DNA of 64,000 nucleotides from Metabacillus arenae (lineage in GTDB: Bacteria > Bacillota > Bacilli > Bacillales > Bacillaceae). The position numbers and the translations under genes are program-made. The stretch lies in contig NZ_JACXAI010000030.1 of NCBI RefSeq assembly GCF_014773385.1, positions 1 to 64,000 on the forward strand, in the 5' to 3' direction. How positions within the stretch are numbered: position 1 is the stretch's first letter; each line of letters begins with the position of its first letter. Below, piece after piece: positions 34,708 to 45,244 of this stretch. The notes below the pieces were generated by a model. That model did no database searches, was not told the DNA's origin, and saw only the letters and a program-made list of their open reading frames with translations.

Positions 34708-36165
34708 ATGTCATTATTTGACCATAAAATATCAGAATTAAAAGAGCTCTTACATAAAAAAGAAATCACTGTTACCGATTTAGTGGACGAGTCTTATAAA
34801 CGTATTAATGAAGTGGACGGAAAAGTCCAAGCATTCTTAACATTAAACGAAGACAAAGCTCGTGACTATGCAAAGCAACTAGATGATGCAATCGGGAATC
34901 GGAGCGAGTACGGCTTATTATTTGGTATGCCGATCGGAGTGAAGGACAACATTGTTACGAAGGACTTAAGAACAACATGTTCAAGTAAAATCCTTGAAAA
35001 TTTTGATCCAATCTATCATGCAACCGTTGCTCAGCGCCTGAATGAAGCAGAAGCTGTGACTATCGGCAAGCTCAATATGGATGAGTTTGCAATGGGCTCT
35101 TCTACTGAAAATTCAGGATTCCAATTAACGAAAAACCCTTGGAACCTTGAGACAGTCCCTGGTGGATCAAGCGGTGGATCAGCAGCTACGGTAGCAGCTG
35201 GAGAGGTACCATTTTCATTAGGTTCTGATACGGGCGGGTCCATTCGTCAGCCTGCAGCATTTTGTGGAGTAGTCGGTTTAAAACCTACTTATGGACGTGT
35301 ATCCCGTTTCGGCCTTGTTGCTTTTGCATCCTCTTTAGATCAAATCGGCCCGATTACACGAAATGTTGAAGACAATGCTTACCTCCTGCAAACAATCGCA
35401 GGGGTAGACGAAAACGACTCTACATCCGCTAATGTCGAGGTGCCTGATTTCTTATCTGCCCTTACAGGTGATGTAAAAGGCTTAAAAATCGCTGTTCCTA
35501 AAGAATACTTAGGAGAGGGCGTCAGTGAAGAATCAAAGCAGTCTGTGCTTGCAGCCTTAAAGGTGCTGGAAGGCCTTGGCGCCACTTGGGAAGAAGTTTC
35601 CCTCCCGCACTCTAAGTATGCTCTTGCTACATACTATTTATTATCATCTTCAGAAGCTTCAGCCAACCTATCCCGCTTTGACGGCATCCGTTACGGCTAC
35701 CGGACAGACAATGCGGAGAACCTAATTGATTTGTACAAGCAAACCCGTTCAGAAGGCTTTGGAAACGAAGTTAAGCGCCGGATTATGCTTGGAACATTTG
35801 CGCTAAGCTCCGGATACTATGATGCTTACTATAAAAAAGCTCAAAAGGTACGGACGCTTATTAAAAAAGACTTTGAAGATGTTTTTGAAAAATATGATGT
35901 CATCATTGGACCGACAACTCCAACTCCAGCTTTTAAAATTGGAGAAAAAACAGATGACCCATTAACTATGTATGCCAATGATATTTTAACAATCCCAGTA
36001 AACCTTGCAGGTGTCCCGGGAATCTCTATCCCATGCGGACTTTCAAACGGATTGCCATTAGGATTGCAAATTATCGGAAAGCACTTTGATGAAAGCACCA
36101 TTTATCGTGTCGCCCATGCGTTTGAGCAAGCAACCGATCATCATAAAGCAAAACCTGAATTGTAA
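34708..36165 (+). CDS. gatA: Asp/Glu-tRNA amidotransferase subunit A (amidase)
   Basis: The glutaminase subunit of GatCAB, 485 residues, amidase-signature family. The Ser-cis-Ser-Lys triad is visible: Lys in GVKDNIVTK near residue 78, and the Ser pair in GGSSGGSAA and [10 protein letters not shown]. It releases ammonia from glutamine for GatB. A GAGGGG precedes the ATG. Spacings of 18 bp to gatC and 13 bp to gatB support one operon. Confidence 0.97.
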   Translation: MSLFDHKISELKELLHKKEITVTDLVDESYKRINEVDGKVQAFLTLNEDKARDYAKQLDDAIGNRSEYGLLFGMPIGVKDNIVTKDLRTTCSSKILENFDPIYHATVAQRLNEAEAVTIGKLNMDEFAMGSSTENSGFQLTKNPWNLETVPGGSSGGSAATVAAGEVPFSLGSDTGGSIRQPAAFCGVVGLKPTYGRVSRFGLVAFASSLDQIGPITRNVEDNAYLLQTIAGVDENDSTSANVEVPDFLSALTGDVKGLKIAVPKEYLGEGVSEESKQSVLAALKVLEGLGATWEEVSLPHSKYALATYYLLSSSEASANLSRFDGIRYGYRTDNAENLIDLYKQTRSEGFGNEVKRRIMLGTFALSSGYYDAYYKKAQKVRTLIKKDFEDVFEKYDVIIGPTTPTPAFKIGEKTDDPLTMYANDILTIPVNLAGVPGISIPCGLSNGLPLGLQIIGKHFDESTIYRVAHAFEQATDHHKAKPEL

Positions 36166-36178
36166 GGGGTGAGAACAA

Positions 36179-37609
36179 ATGAACTTTGAAACGGTTATTG
36201 GACTTGAGGTCCATGTGGAATTAAAAACAAACTCAAAAATTTTCTCTGCGTCACCGAACCATTTCGGGGCAGAGCCTAACTCAAATACAAGTGTCATCGA
36301 TCTTGGCTACCCAGGTGTTCTGCCAGTATTAAACAAAGAAGCTGTTGATTTTGCGATGAAAGCAGCGATGGCTTTAAACTGTGAAATTGCAACAGACACC
36401 AAATTTGACCGTAAAAACTATTTTTATCCGGATAATCCGAAAGCCTACCAAATTTCTCAATTTGACAAGCCGATCGGAGAACATGGCTGGATTGAAATTG
36501 AAGTGGACGGCAAAAAGAAAAAAATCGGTATTACGCGTCTTCATTTGGAAGAGGATGCAGGCAAGCTGAATCATACAGGTGAAGGATACTCACTAGTTGA
36601 TTTTAACCGCCAAGGAACACCGCTCGTAGAGATTGTTTCTGAGCCTGATATCCGCACTCCGGAGGAAGCGTATGCCTACTTAGAAAAATTAAAATCAATT
36701 ATTCAATACACTGGCGTTTCAGACTGTAAGATGGAAGAAGGCTCTCTCCGTTGTGATGCAAACATTTCCTTGCGCCCGATCGGACAAGAAAAATTCGGAA
36801 CAAAAACGGAATTAAAGAACTTGAATTCCTTTAACTTTGTTCGCAAAGGGCTTGAACATGAAGAAGTACGTCAGGAAAAAGTCCTTTTATCAGGCGGCAT
36901 TATTGAACAGGAAACTCGCCGTTTTGACGAGTCAACAGGGAAAACGATCTTGATGCGTGTCAAAGAAGGGTCAGACGATTATCGTTACTTCCCAGAGCCT
37001 GATCTGCTCTCCCTTTACATTGATGATGAATGGAAAGAGCGCGTGCGCTCCACCATACCAGAGCTGCCGGATCAACGTAAAAAACGCTATGTTGAAGAGC
37101 TCGGTTTACCTGCTTATGATGCCAAAGTTTTAACACTGACAAAAGAAATGTCTGATTTCTTCGAAGAAACGGTCAAAGCAGGCGGCGATGCCAAGCAAGC
37201 ATCTAACTGGTTGATGGGAGAAGTATCTGCTTACCTGAATGCAGAGCAAAAAGAATTAAGTGATGCCGCTCTTACACCAGATGGGTTAGCTGGATTAATC
37301 GCCTTAATTGAAAAAGGAACCATTTCTTCCAAAATTGCGAAAAAGGTCTTCAAGGAACTGATTGAAAAAGGCGGAGATCCAGAACAAATTGTCAAAGACA
37401 AAGGGCTAGTTCAAATCTCTGATGAAGGCACATTACGCAAAATGGTGAACGAAGCGCTGGATGCCAACCCGCAATCCGTCGAAGACTTTAAAAACGGAAA
37501 AGACCGGGCAATCGGGTTTTTAGTAGGCCAGATAATGAAAGCAAGTAAAGGCCAGGCAAATCCTCCAATGGTTAATAAGCTATTGCTTGAAGAAATTAAC
37601 AAACGATAA
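36179..37609 (+). CDS. gatB: Asp/Glu-tRNA amidotransferase subunit B
   Basis: The kinase/transamidase subunit of GatCAB, 476 residues. It activates the misacylated tRNA with ATP and amidates it. The N-terminal [20 protein letters not shown], then [18 protein letters not shown] and [17 protein letters not shown], form the cradle domain. The C-terminal helical and YqeY-like tail domain ([16 protein letters not shown]-like [12 protein letters not shown]) binds tRNA. It is the last gene of the operon and is followed by a terminator. Confidence 0.97.
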   Translation: MNFETVIGLEVHVELKTNSKIFSASPNHFGAEPNSNTSVIDLGYPGVLPVLNKEAVDFAMKAAMALNCEIATDTKFDRKNYFYPDNPKAYQISQFDKPIGEHGWIEIEVDGKKKKIGITRLHLEEDAGKLNHTGEGYSLVDFNRQGTPLVEIVSEPDIRTPEEAYAYLEKLKSIIQYTGVSDCKMEEGSLRCDANISLRPIGQEKFGTKTELKNLNSFNFVRKGLEHEEVRQEKVLLSGGIIEQETRRFDESTGKTILMRVKEGSDDYRYFPEPDLLSLYIDDEWKERVRSTIPELPDQRKKRYVEELGLPAYDAKVLTLTKEMSDFFEETVKAGGDAKQASNWLMGEVSAYLNAEQKELSDAALTPDGLAGLIALIEKGTISSKIAKKVFKELIEKGGDPEQIVKDKGLVQISDEGTLRKMVNEALDANPQSVEDFKNGKDRAIGFLVGQIMKASKGQANPPMVNKLLLEEINKR

Positions 37610-37615
37610 TAGTGT

Positions 37616-37657
37616 AAAGGCACCTGGAAGAAACGTTTTCAAGGTGCCTTTGGCTTT
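37616..37657 (+). terminator. terminator after gatB
   Basis: A 10-bp stem AAAGGCACCT (37616-37625) / AGGTGCCTTT (37642-37651) with further pairing inside the loop is followed by GGCTTTATT. GGCACC/GGTGCC is again part of the stem, as in the palindromes at 17.7 and 18.0 kb. Confidence 0.75.
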
Positions 37658-38041
37658 ATTATGGATGCTATCTCTAAATTTGGTTGCAATACGCAGCTTC
37701 TTAGACCTAGAATTCTGGTGTAGCTTGAAGTAGAGGTCTGATGTGAGTTTGAAGCAATCAGGGGTGCACCGTTTGCCTTTTTGTAAATGTCAAATAAATA
37801 AAAAAGTAACAATCTCTTAAACAAACTTTAAAAAAGAGTTTATTAATTAAACGTTTGTTTGATTCAAATCGGCTTGTTTCAATAGACTTTTTACAATATG
37901 CTGGACTTGACGTTTGTTTCTTAGCTTTTTCGGGCATGTTATTGAAAGCTAGTCGTACTTGCGAATTTTTATAGGAGTAGTATAATTAATCCTTGGTCAG
38001 AAAGATTGGATTACATTCTATACTTTTAGGATGATGGGGAA
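37652..38041. other. intergenic region before dagK
   Basis: In B. subtilis yerO (TetR regulator) and yerP lie here, and neither is present. The region is A+T-rich. It carries AAACGTTTGTTT at 37849-37860 and GACGTTTGTTTC at 37909-37920. The 16-mer AATTAAACGTTTGTTT (37845-37860) recurs exactly at 54555-54570, upstream of the NarK-type gene. These look like binding sites for an unidentified regulator. No gene is visible. Confidence 0.45.
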
Positions 38042-38953
38042 ATGAAAAAAGCGAGAATTATCTATAATCCTACTTCAGGGCGGGAGTTATTTAGAAGACA
38101 CTTACCTGAAGTATTAGCCAAATTTGAAGTAGCCGGATATGAAACCTCCTGCCATGCAACAACATGTGAGGGAGACGCGATAAAGGCGGCTAAGCTTGCA
38201 TGTGAGCGTCAGTATGACCTTATTATCGCAGCAGGCGGCGATGGCACAATAAATGAAGTGGTAAATGGAATTGCTGAGATGGAGTACAGGCCAAAGGTAG
38301 CCGTTGTGCCAGTCGGGACAACGAACGACTTTGCACGAGCTATTGGCATCCCGCGCGAAGATGTGCTCCGGGCAGTTGATACGATATTGGAAGGCGAAGC
38401 CCGTGCGATAGATATCGGTCGAGTGAACGATCAATATTTTGTAAACATTGCCGGCGGCGGAAGGTTAACCGAGTTAACATATGAAGTGCCGAGTAAGCTG
38501 AAAACTGTGATGGGTCAGCTTGCATACTATTTAAAAGGAATCGAAATGCTTCCATCCATTCGTCCGACAGAGGTCGAAATTGAATATGATGGTAAGCTTT
38601 TTCAAGGTGAAATTATGATGTTTCTAGTGTCACTGACGAACTCAGTCGGCGGCTTTGAAAAGCTTGCACCAGACTCCAGCTTAAATGACGGCATGTTCGA
38701 TCTGCTTATCTTAAAGAAGGCAAACATTGCCGAATTTATAAAGGTAGCCAGCATGGCGATGCGCGGCGAGCATATTAATGATGAACATATTATCTATACA
38801 AAAGCGAATCGAGTGAAGATAAACTCTCAAGCAAAAATGCAGCTAAACCTTGACGGCGAATACGGGGGACTTGTCCCAGCCGAATTCGAAAACTTATACC
38901 GTCATATTGAATTCATCACATCCAAAGAAAAAGCAGAAAAAATGAATCAGTAA
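38042..38953 (+). CDS. dagK: diacylglycerol kinase DagK (YerQ)
   Basis: A soluble diacylglycerol kinase, 303 residues, that returns diacylglycerol from lipoteichoic acid synthesis to phosphatidic acid. The DAGK catalytic domain has IYNPTSGRELF at residues ~6-16 and the ATP-binding AAGGDGTINEVVNG near residue 65. VVPVGTTNDFARAIGIP and NIAGGG are the other family motifs. The ATG at 38042 follows GATGGGG. It sits just before rlmCD, as yerQ does before yefA in B. subtilis. Confidence 0.95.
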   Translation: MKKARIIYNPTSGRELFRRHLPEVLAKFEVAGYETSCHATTCEGDAIKAAKLACERQYDLIIAAGGDGTINEVVNGIAEMEYRPKVAVVPVGTTNDFARAIGIPREDVLRAVDTILEGEARAIDIGRVNDQYFVNIAGGGRLTELTYEVPSKLKTVMGQLAYYLKGIEMLPSIRPTEVEIEYDGKLFQGEIMMFLVSLTNSVGGFEKLAPDSSLNDGMFDLLILKKANIAEFIKVASMAMRGEHINDEHIIYTKANRVKINSQAKMQLNLDGEYGGLVPAEFENLYRHIEFITSKEKAEKMNQ

Positions 38954-38979
38954 ACTTGGCTTTTGCAGCCAAGTTTTTG
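38952..38979 (+). terminator. terminator after dagK
   Basis: A 9-bp stem AACTTGGCT (38953-38961) / AGCCAAGTT (38967-38975) with a 5-nt loop ends in TTTT. It begins at the dagK stop codon. Confidence 0.85.
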
Positions 38980-39066
38980 TGTTGTATGCTGCTTTCTTTT
39001 ATAAAAAAAGCATTTGTAAAAGAAGATGAGCACACAACAGGCCCATTTAAATGAGGTGACATACAA

Positions 39067-40452
39067 ATGATACCTGTACAGAAAAATGAATATTATCATG
39101 TGGCGTTTGAGGACCTCACACATGATGGAGCCGGAGTAGCAAAGGTGGAAGGCTTCCCGATCTTTGTACCCAATGCTTTGCCCGGTGAAAAAGGCAAAAT
39201 AAAGATTACAAAAACAAAAAAAGGCTTTGCTTTTGGAAGATTGATTGAATTAACAGAGGAAAGTGAGCACCGGACAAATGCTCCTTGCCCAATATACAAA
39301 CAATGCGGCGGCTGCCAGCTTCAGCATTTCAGCTATGAAGGACAGCTTGCGTTTAAGCGAAAGCAAGTGAAGGAAGTGCTTTCAAGAATTGGCAAACTGA
39401 ACATGGATGAGGTAACTGTCCATCCGACATTAGGAATGAAAGATCCGTGGAACTACCGGAACAAAGCCCAAGTTCCAGTCGGTGAAAGAGAAGGCGGACT
39501 CGTCGCAGGCTTCTATCAACAGCGAAGCCACGAAATCATTGACATGGAAAAATGCCTAATCCAGCAAGCAGCAAATGACGAAATCGTCCAAGCAGTTAAA
39601 AATATTTGCAGCAGCCATGGAATCCGCGCCTACAACGAACAAAAACACAAAGGCTGGCTCCGTCACATCATGGTCCGCTACGGCGTCGTCTCAAAGGAAA
39701 TCATGATCGTATTCGTCACAAAAACAAACGATTTTCCTCATAAAAAAGCAATCATAGACGAGATCATTTCTATTTACCCAAACGTAAAATCAATCGTTCA
39801 AAACATCAACCCAAAACGCACAAATGTCATCTTCGGCGATGAAACAAATGTCCTTTGGGGAGAAGAATACATCTACGACTATATCGGCGACATCAAATTC
39901 GCCATCTCGGCCCGTTCCTTCTATCAAGTCAACCCAGAACAAACAAAAGCCCTCTATGACAAAGCCCTGGAATACGCCCAGCTGACAGGAAAAGAAAACG
40001 TCATCGACGCTTACTGCGGCATCGGCACCATCACCCTTTTCCTGGCGCAAAAGGCGAAAAAAGTATATGGAGTGGAAATTGTTCCGGAAGCAATTGAAGA
40101 CGCAAAGAGAAATGCTTTACTCAATGGGATTGAGAATGCAGAATTCGCAGTTGGAGAAGCAGAAGTGGTTATTCCTGAGTGGAGAAAGCAAGGAATTAAG
40201 CCTGATGTCATTGTGGTCGATCCACCTCGAAAGGGCTGCGATGAGGCGCTATTGGAGACGATACTAGAGATGAAGCCGCAGCGGGTGGTTTATGTTTCTT
40301 GTAATCCTGCGACGCTTGCTCGGGATTTGGAAGTTCTTGAGCGTGGCGGGTTTAAGACGATGGAAGTTCAGCCTGTTGATATGTTTCCGCATACTGCGCA
40401 TGTGGAGTGCGTCTCGCAGATAGTTTTAAAAGAAGCAGCAGGCCCCAAATAG
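39067..40452 (+). CDS. rlmCD: 23S rRNA (uracil-C5)-methyltransferase RlmCD (YefA)
   Basis: It methylates U747 and U1939 of 23S rRNA with SAM in Bacillus. The 461 residues are full length. An N-terminal TRAM domain (residues ~5-60, [15 protein letters not shown]) is followed by iron-sulfur Cys ligands in [12 protein letters not shown], the SAM site [14 protein letters not shown], and DPPRKGC. The catalytic Cys is in [18 protein letters not shown] stands before the ATG. Codons from about 39470 to 40060 strongly favour C at the third position, unlike both ends of the gene. Confidence 0.95.
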   Translation: MIPVQKNEYYHVAFEDLTHDGAGVAKVEGFPIFVPNALPGEKGKIKITKTKKGFAFGRLIELTEESEHRTNAPCPIYKQCGGCQLQHFSYEGQLAFKRKQVKEVLSRIGKLNMDEVTVHPTLGMKDPWNYRNKAQVPVGEREGGLVAGFYQQRSHEIIDMEKCLIQQAANDEIVQAVKNICSSHGIRAYNEQKHKGWLRHIMVRYGVVSKEIMIVFVTKTNDFPHKKAIIDEIISIYPNVKSIVQNINPKRTNVIFGDETNVLWGEEYIYDYIGDIKFAISARSFYQVNPEQTKALYDKALEYAQLTGKENVIDAYCGIGTITLFLAQKAKKVYGVEIVPEAIEDAKRNALLNGIENAEFAVGEAEVVIPEWRKQGIKPDVIVVDPPRKGCDEALLETILEMKPQRVVYVSCNPATLARDLEVLERGGFKTMEVQPVDMFPHTAHVECVSQIVLKEAAGPK

Positions 40453-40472
40453 GGATTCCTGCTGCTTTTTAT
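40433..40472 (+). terminator. terminator overlapping the rlmCD stop
   Basis: A 10-bp stem AAGCAGCAGG (40433-40442) / CCTGCTGCTT (40458-40467) is followed by TTTATT. The left arm codes for the last residues of RlmCD. Confidence 0.85.
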
Positions 40473-40657
40473 TAGCAACGATATATCGTAGTTAATTTTG
40501 TTGGAATTTTTAGTACTTATTATTGAAAATAACATTCTTTTCATTTTACTGTGGTTTTTAATTATGTTCGGTAAATAAGCGTCTTTAGATTACTTGCAAA
40601 ACATAGTGGATATAGAATTTCTAAAAAAATTGACCAGCAAGCTCTACACAATAGATA

Positions 40658-41910
40658 TAAGTTATTCAACTTTCGCACATTGAAAATCGGTCTTGTTTTA
40701 GGTCTATCAAAGCTTCAAGAACGATCAACTTTACTTCTTGACTATTGCCTTTAAACAAGAAAAAGCACCTGATTCTTTGTTATAGTAGAATTGACTAGAA
40801 ACCATTACCACAAAGAAGAGGTGCCTTCTCTATGATAAAGGAACAATACTCAAATGAGCAACTACCAAATGAACTTTCTTCTGTATTCACTGAATTACAA
40901 GTATCGAAACACCTGCGTCAAGCGGGGATTCGAAAAAGCTTTGGGTTTTCATGTACCTATTTGTTTCAACTAGTTTTCTGTCTGATTTTTCATCAAAAAA
41001 ATTGGTTTAACCTTTTTATTTCTAAGAAGAATGATTGTTATCCAGGCAAAGATACCGTCTATCGTTTTTTATATCACTCCAAGTTTGCTTGGAGAAAATT
41101 CCTTTTGCACTTTAGCGAAGCTACCATTCAAAAAGTCAGTATACTTACATCAAAGAACCGTCCAAAAGTGCTCATTATTGACGACTCTACGTTTGACCGT
41201 AATCGTAGTAAAAATGTTGAATTACTTGCCCGTTGTTTTGATCACGCTTCTTTGAAGATGCGATTTTATAAAGGATTTCGAATGTTTATATTAGGCTGGT
41301 CAGACGGTCATACCTTCATGCCGATTGATTTCTCTTTGCTAAGCTCAAAAACGTCTACCATTAATGGGATGAACGAAAAAATTGAAAAGCGATGTTCTGG
41401 TTATAAACGTAGTACTGAAGCACTCCAGTCTGCACCTAACCAAATTCCAGCGATGATTGATCGAGCGTTATCCAATGGGATTGAAGCTTCTTACGTGTTG
41501 ATGGATACCTGGTTTACTCAACAACCTCTGATTCAAGCAATTGTCGAACAAGGGCTTGATGTGATTGGGATGGTGAAGAATGCCAAGCAGCGCTACAACG
41601 TAAATGGACAAAGGCTTTCCTTAAAACAACTCTATCGATCTGCGACGCCACTTCAAGGAAAGAAAGGGCTACGCCACACAGATGAACGTACACTAGGTGG
41701 ATTATTTTATGACCTTTGTGACGAAGTGAATGAACTTGATTGGGCTGTTGCATTGCAGCAATTAATCGAGCTTCTTCAAGATGTATTAAAGAAAACGAAT
41801 AAACAAACACAACAATTACTTAATAATCAACTATCACAATGGGTTGCAGGTTTACCTAGTTATATCAGGGCTTACCTGCCTAATTTGGTCTGCGAAAGTT
41901 GAGTAAGTTA
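40658..41910 (+). mobile_element. IS4-family insertion sequence, internally deleted
   Basis: A ~1.25-kb element is bounded by imperfect 20-bp inverted repeats, left 40658-40677 and right 41891-41910 (18 of 20 match, core TCAACTTTCGCA). It encloses one transposase gene. A hairpin upstream of the gene (40762-40780 with 40810-40827, AGCACCT ... AGGTGCC) covers the leader, as in IS4-type elements that limit their own translation. I could not define a target duplication. The internal deletion makes it non-autonomous. It marks the switch from conserved to accessory DNA. Confidence 0.78.
40832..41902 (+). pseudogene. IS4-family transposase with internal deletion
   Basis: The 356-residue frame matches Bacillus IS4-type DDE transposases at both ends. 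The first Asp is in LIIDDSTFDRNRS near residue 117 and the second in VLMDTWFTQQPLI near residue 225. The text then jumps near 41665-41690 from TPLQGKKG directly to LRHTDERTLGGLFYDLCDE, which in family members lies about 100 residues further on. The missing part would carry the Y-R-E-K signature with the catalytic Glu, so the enzyme should be inactive although the frame is open. No stop codon or frameshift is seen. Confidence 0.8.
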
Positions 41911-43183
41911 TTAAAGATTGATATCCCCTAGCTAAATGTTCTAGATGGGAGCAATCTTTTCTTGTTTTGAATTGCTGATTAGAAAGCACATATGTTTAAT
42001 GCTCTAGAAGGTGCTGAAAAATTTATAGAAGCTTTATAGAAAAAGCAGTGTAATATTTGCTTACCTAATAGATTAAACAGAGTAGTTTAAAACCAAATGT
42101 GTAGTATTCGTATGAAGAACCCTCTTTCGAAGAAGTAATTAATACTGTCACCCAGATCCTCAGTCAAATACTGCATATACGGATTGGAAAGGGAATAATT
42201 AATAGTATCTAAAATAAAAAGGTGTTTTTAATTATGGATCTGAATAAATAGAAAAATCTGAGCCAGCTGGACATATAGATGAAGCTAAAATATGTGCAAT
42301 TAACAGATTCCCTGCTATATGGTTACAAAAAGGAAGGTCAAGGTGATACATGGATGCAGGCAGATCGTAACTATTGCAGTTGAATGGGTTGAAAATTATT
42401 TAAAAGAAAGAAATGAAACTTTAAATAAATTTTATCCATGGAGATAATTCCTGCTAAAACCCTATGATGCAGTATATTTTCATGGACCAACTTAGTTAAG
42501 TTTTGAAAAATTTGACTAATGCTTGAAGTTTTTAAGGAAGTGAAGAAATTATTTAATGGTCGGCATTATATGAGAACCGCTCAAACCCTTGATATATAAG
42601 GGTTTCTCTACGATTTGCTAACAAAATGCTAACATCAGGAATAGAAAAGAGGTTTCTCATTAGTTGATTAAACTTTTGGGAAGCCTTTTTCTTTTTGCTT
42701 ACGTTAAGAGGTGAGGCAATATTAATAATAATCACCCACTGATCTACGATCTACTCCATGGTTTATTCTTATTGCTACTTAAGGTTGAATTCAACTCAGC
42801 AATGGCTAATCTACTTAAAATGTTGGTTTTAGTCGGTCTTTGATTACAGCTATTGAAATGTACCTGTGTATGGCGAAGTATGAAAGACTGTTTATAACTA
42901 AAATTTTTCTGGTAAAAAGGTATAAAACTAAGTTTTGATAATCAAAAATGTTAAGAATTTGATTGATTTTCAATAAGATCAGCCAAAAGGGACAGGCTGT
43001 GGAGTAACTCTTGTATTACATAGACAATTACTGTGCAGCAAATAATGGTAAACATTTCCAGTTAATCTTTACTGTTATAATAAATGTGTAGAAAAATTAA
43101 AGGGGAGTATGTATTTCAAATTGATTGACTACATTGTTAACATATTTCCTAACTAAAGGAAATTTTCTATACCCAAAACAAAA
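41911..43183. other. decayed intergenic stretch after the IS element
   Basis: There are no intact genes in ~1.3 kb. Short coding-like pieces with frame breaks occur around 42140-42480 (for example EWVENYLKERNETLNKFY read from ~42380), but I could not place them in a family. A hairpin plus repeated TGCTAACA near 42583-42634 is listed separately. The stretch looks like remains of inserted DNA. Confidence 0.5.
42583..42634. other. hairpin plus TGCTAACA direct repeats, possible attachment-site remnant
   Basis: AAACCCTT (42583-42590) pairs with AAGGGTTT (42598-42605). It is followed by two direct copies of TGCTAACA at 42616 and 42627, 11 bp or one helical turn apart. Paired short repeats of this sort are seen as integrase arm sites next to attachment cores. 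No integrase gene is present, so this is only a possible leftover of an excised or decayed element. Confidence 0.3.
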
Positions 43184-43197
43184 TGAAAACGCTTTAC
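43184..43197 (+). promoter_or_regulatory. cre-like site before the PRD regulator
   Basis: TGAAAACGCTTTAC resembles the CcpA-binding consensus, with deviation only in the last two bases. It lies 38 bp before the regulator start and suggests glucose repression of the regulator itself. Confidence 0.5.
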
Positions 43198-43234
43198 AAT
43201 TAAACACAGAAACAAAGTCGAGAGGAAGGGACTT

Positions 43235-45151
43235 ATGAATGCTAGACAACAACATATATTAAAAGAACTGATTGCTACTAATAAACCAATTAAGGGTGAT
43301 CAATTAGCTTCTTTAATACAAGTAACCTCTCGTACCATTCGAAATGATTTAAAAGTTATAGATCAACAGTTAAATGAAGCTGGGGCAAAGATTGTTTCTG
43401 TTAGGAACCAGGGGTACCAGCTGGATGTTATAGATGAAGAGGCATTTAAGCAATTTATCTATAACATTATTGAAATAGACGATAATATTCCAGTGGAACC
43501 GGAAGACCGGGTACAGTGTTTAGTGAAGAAGTTTCTGTTGAGCCCTGAGTATCTAAAAGTAGAAGATTTAGCAGACGAATTGTATGTAAGTAGATCTACC
43601 TTAAAAAATGATTTAAAAGATGTCAAAGTTATCTTAAAGCAATATAATCTTGACCTTTTCCAACGACCTAAGTATGGTTTAATTCTTTCAGGTTCAGAGA
43701 GGAATATACGTTTTGCTATTTCAGAATTACTGTTTCGTCATACAGTTATGGTTGTGGACAACATGGAACAGGGGTCTTGGCTATTACCGGAAGATAAGCT
43801 GGATTTAATTCGTGATACGGCATTAAAACAGCTAAGATCATTTGAACTCAATATATCTGATATTGCCTTGCAAAATTTAGTTGTACATATTGCCATTGCT
43901 TATAAAAGAGTAAAGATTGAGCAATATGTAGAAAGTCTAAATGCTATAGAGGAAGACATTAAAACGAAGAGGGAATATGAAGTTGCAAAGAAGATTATAA
44001 GAAGCATTGAGGAAACGTTAGACATCAGTTTTCCAAGTGTAGAAATTTTATACGTCGCGATGCATTTGTTAGGAACTAGGTTACTATTAAATAAGAATCA
44101 AGCAGTTTTGTTAAATAGCTTCGATCGAATGATTCTAAAAACAGTTGAGCGATTAATTGTATTAGTAGAGAGCCAAATGAACTTAGGAATCATTCATGAT
44201 AAAGAATTATTTGCTGCCATTGCTCTCCACTTAAAACCCGCGATTCATCGTTTTAAACATGGCATGAATTTACGAAATCCGATGTTGGAGGCTATTAAGG
44301 TCAATTACCCGATTGCTTTTGAGGCTGCCATTTCAGCGGGGAAAGTGATTGAGGAAGACTTTAATATTGTCATTAATGAAAACGAAGTAGGTTATATTGC
44401 GCTACATTTCGGTGCTGCCATAGAGAGGGCAAAGTTAAATACCAAACCAAAGCGGTGTCTGATTGTTTGTACTACAGGTCTTGGCAGTTCACAATTATTA
44501 TTGTATAAGATGCGATCAAGATTTGGCAATAAACTTACCATCTTAGGTACAACCGAATTACATAACCTCCCAAAATATAAGGAAGAGGACATCGATTTTA
44601 TTGTTAGTACGGTGCCACTACCAGATTCGATTACTATCCCCAATGTGGTCATCAGTACCCTGTTGGGTGAAAGTGAACTGACAAAAATCGAACAAATTGT
44701 TGGAGGTTATAAAGAATCAGTTATTGATAAATATATGAGAGAAGACTTGATTTTTCTTCACTTAGCCTGTGAGAATCCCGATCAGGTAATTGAATTTTTA
44801 GGGAAGCAATTAATAGAAAAAGGAATGACTGGAGAGGGGATCATTGAAACGGTAAAGGACCGAGAACGTGCTGCTTCGACTAGCTATGGTAACTTAGTAG
44901 CTATTCCACATCCATTAGAGGCAAAATCTCCAGAGACTTTCTGGACGATTGCTACATTGGAAAAGCCGATAGATTGGGGGAAAAATAAAGTCCAATTTGT
45001 TTGTTTACTGCATGTTGCTGATGAGAATAAAAAGGAGTTAGAGCCGATGTATGAAAAACTATTTCGGTTTATCGATGATAGAGAAATCATTCAACATCTT
45101 ATCACAGCAACGGATCGCTCTGAAATTGTAAAGCTGATCAAGAGGATGTAG
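43235..45151 (+). CDS. PRD-containing transcriptional activator, LicR/BglG-type with EIIB and EIIA domains
   Basis: A 638-residue regulator. In order: HTH_11 (residues ~1-60, RQQHILKELIATNKPIKGDQL), a second Mga-type HTH (~80-165), and PRD1 and PRD2 (~185-400) with His residues for PTS phosphorylation. A GatB-like EIIB domain follows, with Cys in IVCTTGLGSSQLL near residue 412, and a C-terminal EIIA domain with His in VAIPHPL near residue 559. This layout is that of LicR-type activators, which respond to PTS phosphorylation state. The gene lies directly upstream of a lactose/cellobiose-type PTS and very probably activates it. GAGAGGAAGGG precedes the ATG. Confidence 0.9.
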   Translation: MNARQQHILKELIATNKPIKGDQLASLIQVTSRTIRNDLKVIDQQLNEAGAKIVSVRNQGYQLDVIDEEAFKQFIYNIIEIDDNIPVEPEDRVQCLVKKFLLSPEYLKVEDLADELYVSRSTLKNDLKDVKVILKQYNLDLFQRPKYGLILSGSERNIRFAISELLFRHTVMVVDNMEQGSWLLPEDKLDLIRDTALKQLRSFELNISDIALQNLVVHIAIAYKRVKIEQYVESLNAIEEDIKTKREYEVAKKIIRSIEETLDISFPSVEILYVAMHLLGTRLLLNKNQAVLLNSFDRMILKTVERLIVLVESQMNLGIIHDKELFAAIALHLKPAIHRFKHGMNLRNPMLEAIKVNYPIAFEAAISAGKVIEEDFNIVINENEVGYIALHFGAAIERAKLNTKPKRCLIVCTTGLGSSQLLLYKMRSRFGNKLTILGTTELHNLPKYKEEDIDFIVSTVPLPDSITIPNVVISTLLGESELTKIEQIVGGYKESVIDKYMREDLIFLHLACENPDQVIEFLGKQLIEKGMTGEGIIETVKDRERAASTSYGNLVAIPHPLEAKSPETFWTIATLEKPIDWGKNKVQFVCLLHVADENKKELEPMYEKLFRFIDDREIIQHLITATDRSEIVKLIKRM

Positions 45152-45175
45152 TTATGGCTACATTCTCTTATTTTT
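45141..45175 (+). terminator. terminator after the PRD regulator
   Basis: An 11-bp stem AGAGGATGTAG (45141-45151) / CTACATTCTCT (45158-45168), with one G-T pair and a 6-nt loop, is followed by TATTTTTG. It separates the regulator from the PTS operon. Confidence 0.8.
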
Positions 45176-45244
45176 GGAATGTTTTCACTGTTATTTAAAT
45201 CGACAATTTCTTTCCTTTACACACGGAAAAAGGTTGGCTTTTGA

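Noticed and set aside
37639-37824. 61-codon minus-strand frame after gatB
   Set aside because: It starts in A+T-rich DNA without a ribosome binding site and has no family resemblance.
42553-42735. 60-codon minus-strand frame
   Set aside because: No ribosome binding site or recognisable family, and it covers the hairpin and direct repeats. It lies in a decayed region.
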